Positions 1 to 8,683 of a stretch of DNA of 64,000 nt are shown piece by piece. The position numbers and the translations under genes are program-made. This DNA comes from Roseiarcus sp963753135 (GTDB lineage Bacteria; Pseudomonadota; Alphaproteobacteria; Rhizobiales; Beijerinckiaceae): positions 434,001-498,000 of the forward strand of contig CAVWBA010000001.1 of NCBI GenBank assembly GCA_963753135.1, given 5' to 3'. The notes below the pieces were generated by a model. It made no database searches and was not told the origin of the DNA. It was given only the letters and a program-made list of their open reading frames with translations. Position 1 is the first letter of the stretch. Every line of letters begins with the position of its first letter.

Positions 1-155
1 CCAAGGGGGTCGGCCATTACGGCGTCTTCAACGGCTCCCGCTTCCGCAAGGAGATCGCCCCGCGCATCCGCGAGTTCATCGCCGGGATCGAGGAAAGCGC
101 TGAACTGGCCAAGGCGCCCAAGCCCAACGGGTCGCGCCGCTCGAAGGGGGCTTAA
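1..155 (+). CDS. phaZ: Polyhydroxyalkanoate depolymerase, C-terminal end (partial)
   Basis: Only the last 50 codons are inside the window; the reading frame begins at base 3 and ends with TAA at 153-155. The visible peptide contains GVGHYGVFNGSRFR followed by an IAPRIREFI segment, which is typical of the C-terminus of intracellular PHB depolymerases (PhaZ), including the conserved His of the GHYG segment. These cytoplasmic alpha/beta hydrolases mobilise stored poly-3-hydroxybutyrate. The start and catalytic serine lie outside the window. The tail after the conserved part is short and Lys/Ser-rich. The family assignment rests on a short stretch but the motif is distinctive. Confidence 0.75.
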   Translation, partial: KGVGHYGVFNGSRFRKEIAPRIREFIAGIEESAELAKAPKPNGSRRSKGA

Positions 156-239
156 CAAGCGCTCTTTGCGAGCCTGCTGTCATCGCGACGGCGCGCCCCA
201 CAACCGCAACCGTGCGTCCACGCCTGGAAACGAATGGCG

Positions 240-330
240 CAGTCCACAGCCTGTGGATAACTCTCAAACAAATATGTCTAGCCAAAAAGCGCCTGTGGAG
301 AGATTGAGCCTATGGCGCGTGTTATCCTCG
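240..330. other. Cluster of DnaA-box-like 9-mers (candidate replication or regulatory region)
   Basis: A perfect DnaA box TGTGGATAA lies at 252-260. It faces a weaker inverted site, so that TCCACA-GCC-TGTGGA forms a short palindrome at 243-257. A further TGTGGAGAG is at 294-302 and TTATCCTCG at 321-329. The stretch is followed by AT-rich DNA (390-430 and 540-660), and dnaA lies 2 kb away. This could be an origin-like element or DnaA-regulated DNA; the box count is low for a firm oriC call. Confidence 0.3.
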
Positions 331-398
331 CAGAGGCGAATGCAATTGGGCGGCGCGGCGGCGCGGTCGCCGAGCCGGATCGCGCGCGGTGCAATTTA

Positions 399-427
399 TT
401 TTCAAAAAGAGAAATCTGTGCTATTGA
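399..427 (+). promoter_or_regulatory. Promoter of family A element, copy 1
   Basis: A -35-like TTTTCA (399-404) and a -10-like TATTGA (422-427) are separated by 17 bases. The aligned segment of copy 2 (46194-46222) has TTGTGC, 17 bases, TATAGA. The block from GCAATT to the base after the -10 is the best conserved part of the two copies, which argues for a maintained sigma-70-type promoter. Confidence 0.5.
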
Positions 428-584
428 TTTCAGATAGGTCCGACCAAGGCGACCCAAGCCGCTGGACGGGCGTCTCTCGCTGGGTCGAGCGAGAGGCGAG
501 GATGGCGTGAAGATGGTTCGCGCAAGAGATAAGAAAAGCTGGGATTTTTTTATTTTTATCGACTGTAAGTGACTGAAAAGTCTC
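428..584 (+). ncRNA. Putative small RNA of duplicated family A, copy 1
   Basis: No protein gene fits here. The segment starts just after a conserved promoter and contains a strong hairpin: an 11-bp stem around 458-486 with arms TCTCTCGCT and AGCGAGAGG. It ends in a GGGA-plus-T-run block (539-557) that could act as an intrinsic terminator. The 5' ATTTCAG (426-432) can pair with CTGGGAT just before the T run (two G-U pairs), closing the RNA on itself. After the T run comes TGAAAAGTCTCG (573-584). The same blocks, in the same order and at nearly the same spacing, recur at 46223-46388. I do not recognise it as a known RNA family. That it is RNA is inferred from promoter, structure and T run. Confidence 0.45.
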
Positions 585-600
585 GTTTCGCAAAATTAAA

Positions 601-650
601 CGCTAGTAAACGCTAGTAAATTTGCTAGCGTTTACTAGCGTTTATTCGCT
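601..650. repeat. 10-bp unit palindrome downstream of family A copy 1
   Basis: Two direct copies of CGCTAGTAAA (601-620) are followed by two inverted copies (621-640, the first with one change) and a decaying fifth unit (641-650). Bases 601-640 form a 40-bp palindrome with one mismatched pair (a wobble in RNA). It starts 16 bases after the conserved TGAAAAGTCTCG block. Copy 2 of the family has the same architecture built from a different 10-mer. It may also act as a bidirectional terminator between phaZ and pyrD, or as a binding site. Confidence 0.8.
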
Positions 651-720
651 TTTATTTCGGTGGATTTTGCCGCCAGTCGACGCGCCCATGGACTCTCTAG
701 GCGCAAAGCCACCGCGCGGT

Positions 721-1815
721 CTAGCTCGCGTAGGCGTTCTCGTCGGCCGTCGTCCGTTCCCGCCCGGCCCAGAAGCTCGCCCGAGCGCCGACCAGTTCGC
801 CGATCCGGTTCAGCCCGCGCGCTTCGACCGAACGGCTGAGGCCCTTGAGGATCTCTTCGACGACGCCATGCCCTTTGATGACGAGGCCGGTATAGAGCTG
901 CACCAGGTTCGCGCCCGCCTCGATCTTCGCCAGCGCGGTCTCGGAATCCTCGACCCCGCCGCAACCAATGAGCGGCATCGCCCCGCCGGTCAGCAGGTAA
1001 GCGCGGGCAAGAAGCCGTGTGGACGGCTCGAACAGCGGCCGCCCGGACAAGCCGCCGCTTTCGCCGCGGTTCCGGGAGGTCAGGGTCGTGGGCCGCGCGA
1101 CCGTGGTGTTCGACACAATGAGGCCGTCGATGCGACGGATGAGCGCGGTGGCGACAATGTCCTCGAGGCCGCGGGCGTCGAGGTCCGGCGCGATCTTGAG
1201 CATCAGCGGGCGGTGCGGCTCGGTCTCGTCGCGGGCCTCGACCACCCGCGCGATCAGGTCGTCAAGCGCCTCGCGCCGCTGCAGGTCGCGCAATCCCGGC
1301 GTATTGGGCGACGAGACGTTGATGGTCAGGTAGTCGGCCACTCCGGCAAACGTCCTGACGCCAAGCGCATAGTCCTCGACGCGATCGGCCGCATCCTTGT
1401 TGGCGCCGAGGTTGACTCCGATGATGCCGGGCGGCCGCCGCTCGAGCCGCGCCCGCGCCCGCTCGAAGCCTTCATTGTTGAAGCCGAAGCGGTTGATCAC
1501 CGCGCCGTCCTCCTGCAATCGGAACAACCGCGGACGGCCGTTCCCGGGCTGGGGCCGCGGCGTCAGCGTGCCGACCTCGACGAAGCCGAAACCGAGTCTC
1601 AGCATCGCGCCCGGAACCTCGGCGTTCTTGTCAAAGCCGGCGGCGAGCCCAAGCGGATTGGGGAACTTGAGGCCCAAAACCTCGACCGAGAGGCGCGGAT
1701 CGGGAGAGGCCGCGTTCGCGGGCGGCGCGATCTTCAAGGCGTTGATCGCCGCTCGATGGGCCGTTTCCGGCGGCAACCGTTTCAGAACTCGACCCGCGAC
1801 TTTTGCCAACTTCAC
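721..1815 (-). CDS. pyrD: Dihydroorotate dehydrogenase (quinone), class 2
   Basis: This 364-residue protein oxidises dihydroorotate to orotate with a membrane quinone as acceptor, the fourth step of de novo pyrimidine synthesis. It has the class-2 N-terminal helical extension (residues 1-45), then the FMN-binding barrel with GLAAGFDKNAE, the GTLTPRPQPGN segment and the active-site loop NVSSPNTPGLR carrying the catalytic Ser. The C-terminal phosphate-binding loop is IGCGGV. Length is normal for the family. The start is GTG at 1815, which overlaps the stop of the upstream DUF952 gene as GTGA, so the two are probably translationally coupled. Confidence 0.95.
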   Translation of the reverse strand: MKLAKVAGRVLKRLPPETAHRAAINALKIAPPANAASPDPRLSVEVLGLKFPNPLGLAAGFDKNAEVPGAMLRLGFGFVEVGTLTPRPQPGNGRPRLFRLQEDGAVINRFGFNNEGFERARARLERRPPGIIGVNLGANKDAADRVEDYALGVRTFAGVADYLTINVSSPNTPGLRDLQRREALDDLIARVVEARDETEPHRPLMLKIAPDLDARGLEDIVATALIRRIDGLIVSNTTVARPTTLTSRNRGESGGLSGRPLFEPSTRLLARAYLLTGGAMPLIGCGGVEDSETALAKIEAGANLVQLYTGLVIKGHGVVEEILKGLSRSVEARGLNRIGELVGARASFWAGRERTTADENAYAS

Positions 1816-2153
1816 GCGTCAAGGTTCCCGAAAACATGGGCGCCGTCCGCTCCCAGCGGCAGTGGACGCGACCAGACCACGGCGCTCATCGGCAGGGCGG
1901 CGTAAAGATGAGGGAAGAGCGCTCCCCCGCGCGACGGCTCCCAGCGCAGGTCCCCGCCCAGCGCTTTCGCGTCGACCGCGGCCAGGGTCAAATCGCCCCG
2001 GCCGGCGAACCATTTGGCCGCCGTCTCTGGCGCCTGCTCCGCAGTCGAGAAATGGATGAAGCCGTCGGCGCGGTCGACGGACGCGCCCATGAAAGAGCCG
2101 GCCGCCTCGGCCTCGGCCCATTCCTCAGTGGCGACGATTTTATAGACAACCAT
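1812..2153 (-). CDS. DUF952 family protein
   Basis: A 113-residue protein beginning MVVYKIVATEEW, with the DGFIHFST segment and the later LRWEPSRGG and FPHLYAALP motifs typical of the small DUF952 family, whose fold resembles ADP-ribosyltransferase-like proteins. Biochemical function is unknown. The start at 2153 was chosen over the longer frame (to 2255) because homology to the family begins there. The stop overlaps the pyrD start by 3 bases, and dnaA lies about 100 bases upstream on the same strand. Confidence 0.85.
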   Translation of the reverse strand: MVVYKIVATEEWAEAEAAGSFMGASVDRADGFIHFSTAEQAPETAAKWFAGRGDLTLAAVDAKALGGDLRWEPSRGGALFPHLYAALPMSAVVWSRPLPLGADGAHVFGNLDA

Positions 2154-2261
2154 TCTCAACAGGGGTCGCAAAAGCGCGTCGCGCGTCACGATGGACGGCG
2201 CCCGCGATTGGAGAGACGAGCCCTCCCTAGCTTCAACTGCCCGCGGGCGAACCAAATTTCC

Positions 2262-3761
2262 TCACTCTTGGAGCATCCGTTTCAAAAGCTCAAGCTCTTC
2301 ACGCAGGATCGTGTCGGTCTGCAACAGCCCCTCGATCTTGCGCACGGCATGCAGGACCGTCGTGTGGTCACGGCCGCCGAACCGTCGGCCGATTTCCGGC
2401 AGCGATCGCAGGGTCAGCATCTTCGCCAGGAACATCGCGACCTGGCGCGGCTTCACGACGGCGGCGGTGCGGCGCGAGGAGAGGATGTCGGCGCGCGAGA
2501 CGCTATAGTGGCTCGCGACCAGCTTCTGGATATCCTCGATCTTCACCCGTTTGAGTTCGTGCGTGCGGATGAGATCGCGGATGGCGGTTTCCGCCGTTTC
2601 GACCGTCAGCGCTGGACCCGTCGGCGTATAATGAGCCCTGAGGCGATTGACGGCGCCTTCCAGATCTCGGCCGTTCGAGCGAATGGCGCGGGCGACAAAG
2701 GCGAGAACGCTCGGCGAAACGTCGAAATGAGGCTCCTCCGCGCGCGCTGCGGCGACCCGCGCCTCCAGGATCTTCAGCCGCAACGGCTCGTCAAGCGCGC
2801 CGACCTCGACGCAAAGGCCGACGCTCAGGCGCGAGCGTATGCGCTCGTCGAGCGATTCCAAATCGTTCGGAGGGCGGTCGGCGGCCACGATCACCTCGCG
2901 CCGCGCGTCAAGCAAGGCGTTGAGCGCATGACCGAATTCGGCCTGAATGTTTTTCCCCTGCAGGAACTGCGCATCGTCAAAGATGAGAAGGTCGATCGCG
3001 CGCAGCCGCTCCTTGAAGGCGATCGCCGTCTGAGACTGAAGCGCTGCGACAAATCCGTACATGAATTTCTCGGCGGTCAGATAGATGACCGAACGCCCTT
3101 GCTGGGCTGCGGTATGGGCGACGGCCTGCAAGAGGTGGGTCTTGCCAAGGCCGACGGCCGAATGCAGGTAGAGCGGGCAAAAGGCGGGCGTCCCGCCCCG
3201 GTTGGGATTGGCTACGCGCTGCACGGCGTTAAAGGCAAGCTCATTCGACCGCCCAACCTGAAAAGTGGCGAAGGTCAGTCGCCGATCAAGGGGGGACCCG
3301 GTCAAGGAGTCGCCAACAGGGACCGTCGCCGGCGTTCGGCTGGGCGGGCGACGATCGGGCACGCCGCGATCGACCGGCAATTCCAGTGGCTTGGACGGGG
3401 TCTTACCGGATGCAGCGCAGTCGGGCGGCGGACTTTTGATCAACGGCGCGAGCGAGGGCGATGAGCGCACGGAGATAAGGATTTGCCCGACCGGGCCAAC
3501 TTCGGCGTTGAGCGCCGAAGCGACATGCCCCGCATAGTGGGTGACGATCCAACTCTTGAGGAAGCGTGTCGGAACGGAAAGCCGGGCCTGCCCCGATCCG
3601 ACCGACTCCAGAGTGAGGCTCCCAAACCAGCTGTTGAAGACGGCATCGCCGACCTCGGCGCGCAAACGGTCGCAGCAGCGCCGCCACGCTTCGCCAAAAG
3701 GAGGACCGCCGGAACCGCCATGGTCAAAGCGATCCGGATTGGGTTCGTCATACATATCCAT
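2262..3761 (-). CDS. dnaA: Chromosomal replication initiator DnaA
   Basis: DnaA binds 9-bp DnaA boxes at oriC and melts the origin in an ATP-dependent way. The 499-residue protein has domain I (about 10-95, with FNSWFGSL), a variable linker, and the AAA+ domain with Walker A SAVGLGKTHL and Walker B LLIFDDAQFL. The C-terminal DNA-binding domain carries the DnaA signature around GGRDHTTVLHAVRKIE. The start at 3761 (MDMYDEP) is used because upstream codons show no homology; MYDEP at 3755 is an alternative. The Walker A region has A-V where G-G or G-V is commoner, and Walker B reads DDAQF rather than DDIQF; both look functional. Confidence 0.95.
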   Translation of the reverse strand: MDMYDEPNPDRFDHGGSGGPPFGEAWRRCCDRLRAEVGDAVFNSWFGSLTLESVGSGQARLSVPTRFLKSWIVTHYAGHVASALNAEVGPVGQILISVRSSPSLAPLIKSPPPDCAASGKTPSKPLELPVDRGVPDRRPPSRTPATVPVGDSLTGSPLDRRLTFATFQVGRSNELAFNAVQRVANPNRGGTPAFCPLYLHSAVGLGKTHLLQAVAHTAAQQGRSVIYLTAEKFMYGFVAALQSQTAIAFKERLRAIDLLIFDDAQFLQGKNIQAEFGHALNALLDARREVIVAADRPPNDLESLDERIRSRLSVGLCVEVGALDEPLRLKILEARVAAARAEEPHFDVSPSVLAFVARAIRSNGRDLEGAVNRLRAHYTPTGPALTVETAETAIRDLIRTHELKRVKIEDIQKLVASHYSVSRADILSSRRTAAVVKPRQVAMFLAKMLTLRSLPEIGRRFGGRDHTTVLHAVRKIEGLLQTDTILREELELLKRMLQE

Positions 3762-3831
3762 GATCGTGTCTCGGGCGTTGGTGGACAGCCGACGTTGCGG
3801 CGTTGCCGGGGAACGGGATTTCCTCGACGCT

Positions 3832-4278
3832 TTATGTCTGCGTCCAGGGCAATCCGCCCGCCTTCCACCCGCCGGCCATCCCTCTCCGGCGTGACTCGCT
3901 GAGCGCGCCTTCGAACCCATCCGACACATTGAAACAAGGCGACCACCCTGCGTTGGTCATCGCTGTTGCGGCCTGGCGCGACCGCGCGCCCGAACGGCAC
4001 AAGAACACGAGCGAAGCGCCCCGCTCGACGCCCTCCGACTGGAGCAGCGCTTCAAGCCGAACGGTGAAGCTGGCGTCGATCGCCATCGAAGGATAGCTTT
4101 GCCATTCCAAGAACAATGGGGTCTTGCCGAGCGCCTGAATGTCCGGTGTCCCCACGTAGGTCCATTCCGGCTGGGTTCGGACATCGATAAGAACCGACCG
4201 GGAGTCGCCCTCGAGCAATGCGTATGCATCGACTGCGAGAATATCTCCAGCATATCCAAGGAAGTTCTGATAAGACAT
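3832..4278 (-). CDS. Rhodanese-like domain protein
   Basis: A single-domain 148-residue rhodanese-fold protein, probably a cytoplasmic sulfurtransferase or sulfur carrier. Visible features are VLIDVRTQPEW near the N-terminus and the active-site loop CRSGARSRQAA, in which the first Cys would carry the persulfide, followed by GWSPCFNVSDGFEGAL. There is no signal peptide. The RBS GGAGAGG stands just upstream of ATG. An 18-base hairpin (4290-4307, arms CCGCAGC and GCTGCGG) sits directly before it and could influence translation. It lies upstream of dnaA on the same strand with about 70 bases between them. Confidence 0.9.
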   Translation of the reverse strand: MSYQNFLGYAGDILAVDAYALLEGDSRSVLIDVRTQPEWTYVGTPDIQALGKTPLFLEWQSYPSMAIDASFTVRLEALLQSEGVERGASLVFLCRSGARSRQAATAMTNAGWSPCFNVSDGFEGALSESRRRGMAGGWKAGGLPWTQT

Positions 4279-4894
4279 TGCCTCTCCCTCCGCAGCCCAC
4301 GCTGCGGATTTACCTTGGGTTCAATCTCTTCTTGAAAATGGGCCTATAAAAGCACCGGCCCCAATTTCGCGCCTAAGCCAGACGCGGCCACCCTTGTATT
4401 CAGCTCTTTCCCTGGCCGTCTATTCTTTTTGTCTACTCACGATCCCCTGCTCATACACGCCATACACGCCCGCATTTTCTCTCGTTTCTTGCTGTTGCCA
4501 AGATTATGGCACGGGTCTGGCGACGGCGCAACCTTGATCCGGAGACCACGAAGCTCCACTGGGACGCCGAGAGTGGACAATTATTGAACAGTTTTATTAT
4601 GATTTTATGCAAAGGCTTGATTCAAGAGACAAGATCGCGGCCCGGTTGTAATCGGCCGCCGCCAAATTGCGGCGCTGACGCAAAATGGCGCCGGGCGGAT
4701 CAGCGCGACCGGATCGAGCGTCGACGTGCACCCGACTCGGCTTGGCAAGTAAAGGTTTGGCAATTATGAATTTTTTGTGAGCGACTAACGAGCGTCCCAA
4801 GCGTCGTCAATTCGTTGCAAAATTGTTATGTGTCGTCTCGACGTCAAATTGGCGTCACCATCGCGGCGGCAAAGACTTGCGCGCGAAGATTGAA
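4279..4894. other. Intergenic stretch, no gene recognised
   Basis: About 600 bases between the rhodanese start and the end of the spermidine-synthase-like gene. I see the leader hairpin at 4290-4307, a TGCCA-N6-TGGCA inverted repeat at 4498-4513, AT-rich DNA at 4570-4615 and no credible protein gene. The short open frames here lack composition or similarity to known families. Promoters for the rhodanese/dnaA transcript must lie in the first part, but I cannot place them confidently. Confidence 0.5.
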
Positions 4895-7606
4895 TCAGGT
4901 CCGCGCATGGACCGAGCCACGACCTCGTCCCTGGTCTGAAGCGATGACGCCGTAAAAGGCCGGAATCGCCAGAAGGTAGGCAAGACCCGCGACTTCGATC
5001 ACCGCTGCAAGGCCGAAATTGGTGGCAATAACCGGCGCCGCGGCGGCCCCAATCACCGAAAAGCAACCGTTCACGCCCCATGCCCAGACGAACATGTGGT
5101 CTTTGCCGAGACGTCCGAGCGTCGTCATCGCGACCGGCATCGGGAAGCCCATCAAGAAGGCGGGCGGCGAGATCAAAAGGAAGCAGATGACGAGGCGCGC
5201 CGGATAGGGAAAGGCGCCGATTGCGTCGAGCGCCTGACCGAGGAACAGCCCGTACAGGATCAGCATGGCCCCGACGGCGACGAACAGAACCGGCATGACT
5301 GTCCGCATGTAGGGCAAGGCGCGCTCCGAGGTCAGGGCGCCGAGACCCGAGAACACCAGCATGCCGGTGATCAGCACCGAGGCTGAAATTGTCGCGTTTC
5401 CAAGCGCCATCACGAAATGGGCGATGAGCCCCACCTCGACCATGATATAGCCTGCGCCAAGGCAAGCAAAGTAGAGCACGGTCAGCGCCTTGCCGGGCGA
5501 GCGTGAGAAGACGGCGCGCCAACCCCAGATCAGCGGTATGACGAGCAGCACGGTCGCCGTCAGGCAAGCGACGCCGAGCGTCGCCCAGATCAGGAGATAG
5601 CCCCACTCGTCCTGCAGGAGTTCCAGTCTGTCGAGCACGCGGGGCAGGTCGGCAGTCTTGACGTAGGCGGCGAAGTACGGCGCATCGTTGGTGAGCGCCC
5701 GCGTATTGAATACATAGCGATCGGCGACTTCGGGCCATTGTCCGGCGATCAGCGCATGCCAGGCGAGTCGACCCATGACGGTCGCCGGCAGAACGCCGTC
5801 ATCGGCCTTGCCAGACGGCGGGGCGTCGTCCGCCTTGCCGGGAGCGGCGTCTGCGCCAGCGTCTGCGTCCGCCGCGGTCCCAGTGGATTCCGCTGGCTGC
5901 GCGGCGGGCGGACCGCCGGCGGCGCCGGCGAAAATCTGTTCGACGTAGCCGGCGAGCGTGCTGTCCGTTTGCGACGGATCGTAGAAGAAGCCCGGCGAGT
6001 AGATTTCGTCAAACGACATGGCGCGGGTATGGGCGCGCAGCTTGTCGACCTCCTCCGGCGTGAAGCCGCCGTTCTTGTAGAGCACGGTCGCAGTCGAAAG
6101 GTACATCGAGGCGACGAAAAAGGAATTGGCCATGTGCGCGGGGTCGACCTCGCGCGCCGCCCCCGCCATCGTCGCGTAGAGCTTCAAGACCGATTTGGGC
6201 GGCTCCTCCTTGTTCCACAGAGTGACCGACAGCACACCGCCGGGGGCCAGCGCGCGCATGTAGGTCTCCATCGCCTCCTTGGTGTAGGAGAACTTCTCGG
6301 TGATCGCGAAGCCGCCGGGATTCGACAGGCCGACCGAATCCGCGAGGCTTAGGTCGATGACGTCGAAGCGGTCCTTGGTATGGGCAAGGAAGTGCCGGCC
6401 CTCGTAGTCGATGACGCGAACCTTGGAGAGGATGTCGCCGGTGAACTTGCGTATTACGTCCGAGTGAAACGCCTCGAGCACGGCGCGATTGCCTTCGGCG
6501 ACCGTCACCTCCTTAGCGCCGGAGTGGAGCGCGACCTCGGTCGAGATGCCGCCGCCAAACTGGACGATGAATGTTTTCGGCGCGGACTTGATGATGTAAG
6601 GATACACCATCGGTAGATAGTGAAAATACGCCGTTTCCTTGTCGGTCAGATCGCGCATGATGCCGATCGGGCCGTCGCCGTCGATATAGAGGCCGAGATA
6701 GGCGTTGGCCGGCATGGTCGGCAGATTGAAGCCGGCGTTGTCGGATAGGCCCGGCGCAAAATGCAGGTAGGAGCTCGAATAGGCCTCGAGGAAGCCGAAC
6801 GGCGAGGCGCTCTCGTAAACCTTTTTCGCGTCCGGAAATTTGCGCGCGTAGGCCACGCCTTTGTAGTCGTTGGTCGCAAGCGTCTTCAGCCCAAAGGCCT
6901 GCGGCAGGACGAAATGGCCGGCAAAGGCGGCAACGCCGGCGACCAAAAACGGAATGAGGGTCATGCGCCCTCCCGGTCCGAACGACCAGGCCAAGCAGGC
7001 GGCGAACCAAAGCGCCAATGGCGCGGCGATCAAATTGGCGGGCGGAAACACGTACATCGCCAAGAGGAAGACGAGCCCGCACAGTCCAGCCCCGGCCAAG
7101 TCGGCGAAATAGACGCGACCGAAAATGCGGTTGCTCCTGAGAAAGACACATCCAAGGAAGAAGGCGCCGGCCAGGAATGGCGTCAGCTCCGCCAGGAAAA
7201 TCGCCAAGAGCTTCCACTTCTGCGCCGGGTCCGAGACGAGGAAGATTGCGTTGAAACCGAGATGCTGCACATAAAGGTTGGCGCCAACCGCGAGCGGGCC
7301 GAACAGGGCGAGCGAAACGGTGGCGGCCGAGCGCCAATTGCGGGCGAACCAGTCCTTGGCGACGGTCATCACCGCGCTCGCCAGGCCAAAGCCTAGCATC
7401 GCCAGGCTCACCACCAGCGAGCCGAAATGCGCCCAGCTGCCGACCGCGAAGACCCGCATGATATCGATCTGCAGCGCGATCACCGAGCCGGCGGCAAGGC
7501 CCACAGCGATATAGAGTCCAAGTCTCGGGCCCGGAGCGACCTCTGCGCCCGGCTCAGCCTGGGCTTCGAGGATATCGGCAATTGGAACTTTGCTGGCTTC
7601 GTTCAT
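4895..7606 (-). CDS. Multi-spanning membrane protein with spermidine-synthase-like domain
   Basis: The 903-residue protein has an N-terminal block of about seven hydrophobic helices (residues 28-235). A soluble spermidine synthase/SAM-methyltransferase-like domain follows (about 330-490), with FIVQFGGGISTEVALHSGAKEVTVAEGN as motif I and VIDLSLADS further on. Then come an Ala/Asp-rich linker (about 560-610) and a second block of about six helices (680-890). Membrane-embedded relatives of spermidine synthases occur in many bacteria and mostly have unknown substrates, so polyamine synthesis should not be assumed. No partner speE/speD is nearby. The next gene on the same strand encodes an exported methyltransferase. 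Confidence 0.75.
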   Translation of the reverse strand: MNEASKVPIADILEAQAEPGAEVAPGPRLGLYIAVGLAAGSVIALQIDIMRVFAVGSWAHFGSLVVSLAMLGFGLASAVMTVAKDWFARNWRSAATVSLALFGPLAVGANLYVQHLGFNAIFLVSDPAQKWKLLAIFLAELTPFLAGAFFLGCVFLRSNRIFGRVYFADLAGAGLCGLVFLLAMYVFPPANLIAAPLALWFAACLAWSFGPGGRMTLIPFLVAGVAAFAGHFVLPQAFGLKTLATNDYKGVAYARKFPDAKKVYESASPFGFLEAYSSSYLHFAPGLSDNAGFNLPTMPANAYLGLYIDGDGPIGIMRDLTDKETAYFHYLPMVYPYIIKSAPKTFIVQFGGGISTEVALHSGAKEVTVAEGNRAVLEAFHSDVIRKFTGDILSKVRVIDYEGRHFLAHTKDRFDVIDLSLADSVGLSNPGGFAITEKFSYTKEAMETYMRALAPGGVLSVTLWNKEEPPKSVLKLYATMAGAAREVDPAHMANSFFVASMYLSTATVLYKNGGFTPEEVDKLRAHTRAMSFDEIYSPGFFYDPSQTDSTLAGYVEQIFAGAAGGPPAAQPAESTGTAADADAGADAAPGKADDAPPSGKADDGVLPATVMGRLAWHALIAGQWPEVADRYVFNTRALTNDAPYFAAYVKTADLPRVLDRLELLQDEWGYLLIWATLGVACLTATVLLVIPLIWGWRAVFSRSPGKALTVLYFACLGAGYIMVEVGLIAHFVMALGNATISASVLITGMLVFSGLGALTSERALPYMRTVMPVLFVAVGAMLILYGLFLGQALDAIGAFPYPARLVICFLLISPPAFLMGFPMPVAMTTLGRLGKDHMFVWAWGVNGCFSVIGAAAAPVIATNFGLAAVIEVAGLAYLLAIPAFYGVIASDQGRGRGSVHART

Positions 7607-7701
7607 TGCGTCTCGGAGCAGCAGCCGGTCAGGAGTGACAGGCTAAGCCATTAGCTTGAGGGCGCCCCCGCGGCCGAAGCGATTCTTATGCGAAAAGGAC
7701 G

Positions 7702-8610
7702 CTAGTTGTTGTGCGTGCCGACGATCTGGTCGCCTTCAAGCTTCGTGAATGGAACGAACGGAACGATCCGGCCTCCGTAGATGTCGGATCGAGCGACCGT
7801 CAGCTGGCCATCGGGCTGTTGCGTCTTGACCACCCTCAACACGCGCTGCGCTCCCGGCGGTCCGACGGGAATGACCATGATCCCGCCCGGCTTCAATTGC
7901 TGCAAGAGCGGCGGAGGAACGTGGTCGATGCCGCAGGTGACAATGATCTTGTCAAACGGCGCCGCCTCTTCCCACCCATAGTAGCCGTCCGCGGCCTTGG
8001 TCTTGATCGCCTCGAACTCCTTGTAGCCGTCCTTGATGAGCTGGTCGTAGATCGACCGCGTGCGGTCGGCGAGCGGCTTGATGATCTCGATGGTGTGGAC
8101 CTGGTCGGTCAGATGCGAGAGGTAGGCCGACTGGTAGCCGGAGCCGGTGCCGATCTCCAGCACTTTCTCCCCCTCCTTGGGATCAATGTTCGAAGTCATC
8201 CGGCCGACGATATGGGGGCCGGAAATCGTGACGCCGTAGCCGATGTCGAGGAAGGCGTGGTCGTAGGCGCGGGCGAGATTCTGCTTCAACACGAATTTTT
8301 CGCGGGGCGTCAAAAGGAAGGCATGTTTGTTGCGGTCGTTGACCAGGTCCTCATTGCGGACCATCGCGCCGAAGCGATCGAACCGTTCGCCGAGGAATTT
8401 CGGATCCTCGCCCCGTTGCGCCACTCCCCAGGCGATGAACTTCTCGCGATTGTTCATCGGCGGGGCCATATCGAACGTGAACGCCGTCGGCACGTCGGCC
8501 ATCGCCAGGCGCGGAGCGAGTGAGCCTGCAATCAGACCGGCGGCGCCGGCAATAAACTGACGTCTGTGCACCAATGGCCTCCTCAAACGGCCTCCGCCGG
8601 TTCGATTCAC
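7702..8610 (-). CDS. Tat-exported protein-L-isoaspartate O-methyltransferase family protein
   Basis: PCMT enzymes methylate isoaspartyl residues with SAM to start repair of damaged proteins. This 302-residue protein has a twin-arginine signal (HRRQFIAGAAGLIAGSLA, residues 16-33), which is unusual because most PCMTs are cytoplasmic. The SAM-binding motif EKVLEIGTGSGYQSAYLS and the later PFDKIIVTCGIDHVPPPLLQQLKPGGIMVIPVG motifs (split over residues 218-252) fit the family. Between signal and motif I is a longer N-terminal region than in E. coli Pcm. It may act on periplasmic or envelope proteins, but SAM supply there is unexplained. A perfect CtrA-type site lies 74 bases upstream. Confidence 0.85.
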   Translation of the reverse strand: MNRTGGGRLRRPLVHRRQFIAGAAGLIAGSLAPRLAMADVPTAFTFDMAPPMNNREKFIAWGVAQRGEDPKFLGERFDRFGAMVRNEDLVNDRNKHAFLLTPREKFVLKQNLARAYDHAFLDIGYGVTISGPHIVGRMTSNIDPKEGEKVLEIGTGSGYQSAYLSHLTDQVHTIEIIKPLADRTRSIYDQLIKDGYKEFEAIKTKAADGYYGWEEAAPFDKIIVTCGIDHVPPPLLQQLKPGGIMVIPVGPPGAQRVLRVVKTQQPDGQLTVARSDIYGGRIVPFVPFTKLEGDQIVGTHNN

Positions 8611-8683
8611 GGTGGCCTGATATCCTAAATAGAAAGAAAACGCGACACCCGGGCGGGCAAAATTCGGCGCGGATGACGCGTTA

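Noticed and set aside
402..593. Minus-strand 63-codon frame in the family A region
   Set aside because: Its NKKIP-like match with copy 2 comes from the T run read in reverse; no RBS and no conserved protein sequence.
601..650. Tandem 10-bp repeats as a CRISPR array
   Set aside because: Units are contiguous and partly inverted, with no spacers, and no cas genes are nearby.
1803..3464. Long plus-strand open frame (553 codons) opposite dnaA and DUF952
   Set aside because: Antisense shadow of clearly conserved minus-strand genes; its translation is Arg/Gln-rich with no domain.
4506..4769. 87-codon plus-strand frame between rhodanese and the membrane protein gene
   Set aside because: No RBS, no similarity, composition like random GC-rich DNA.
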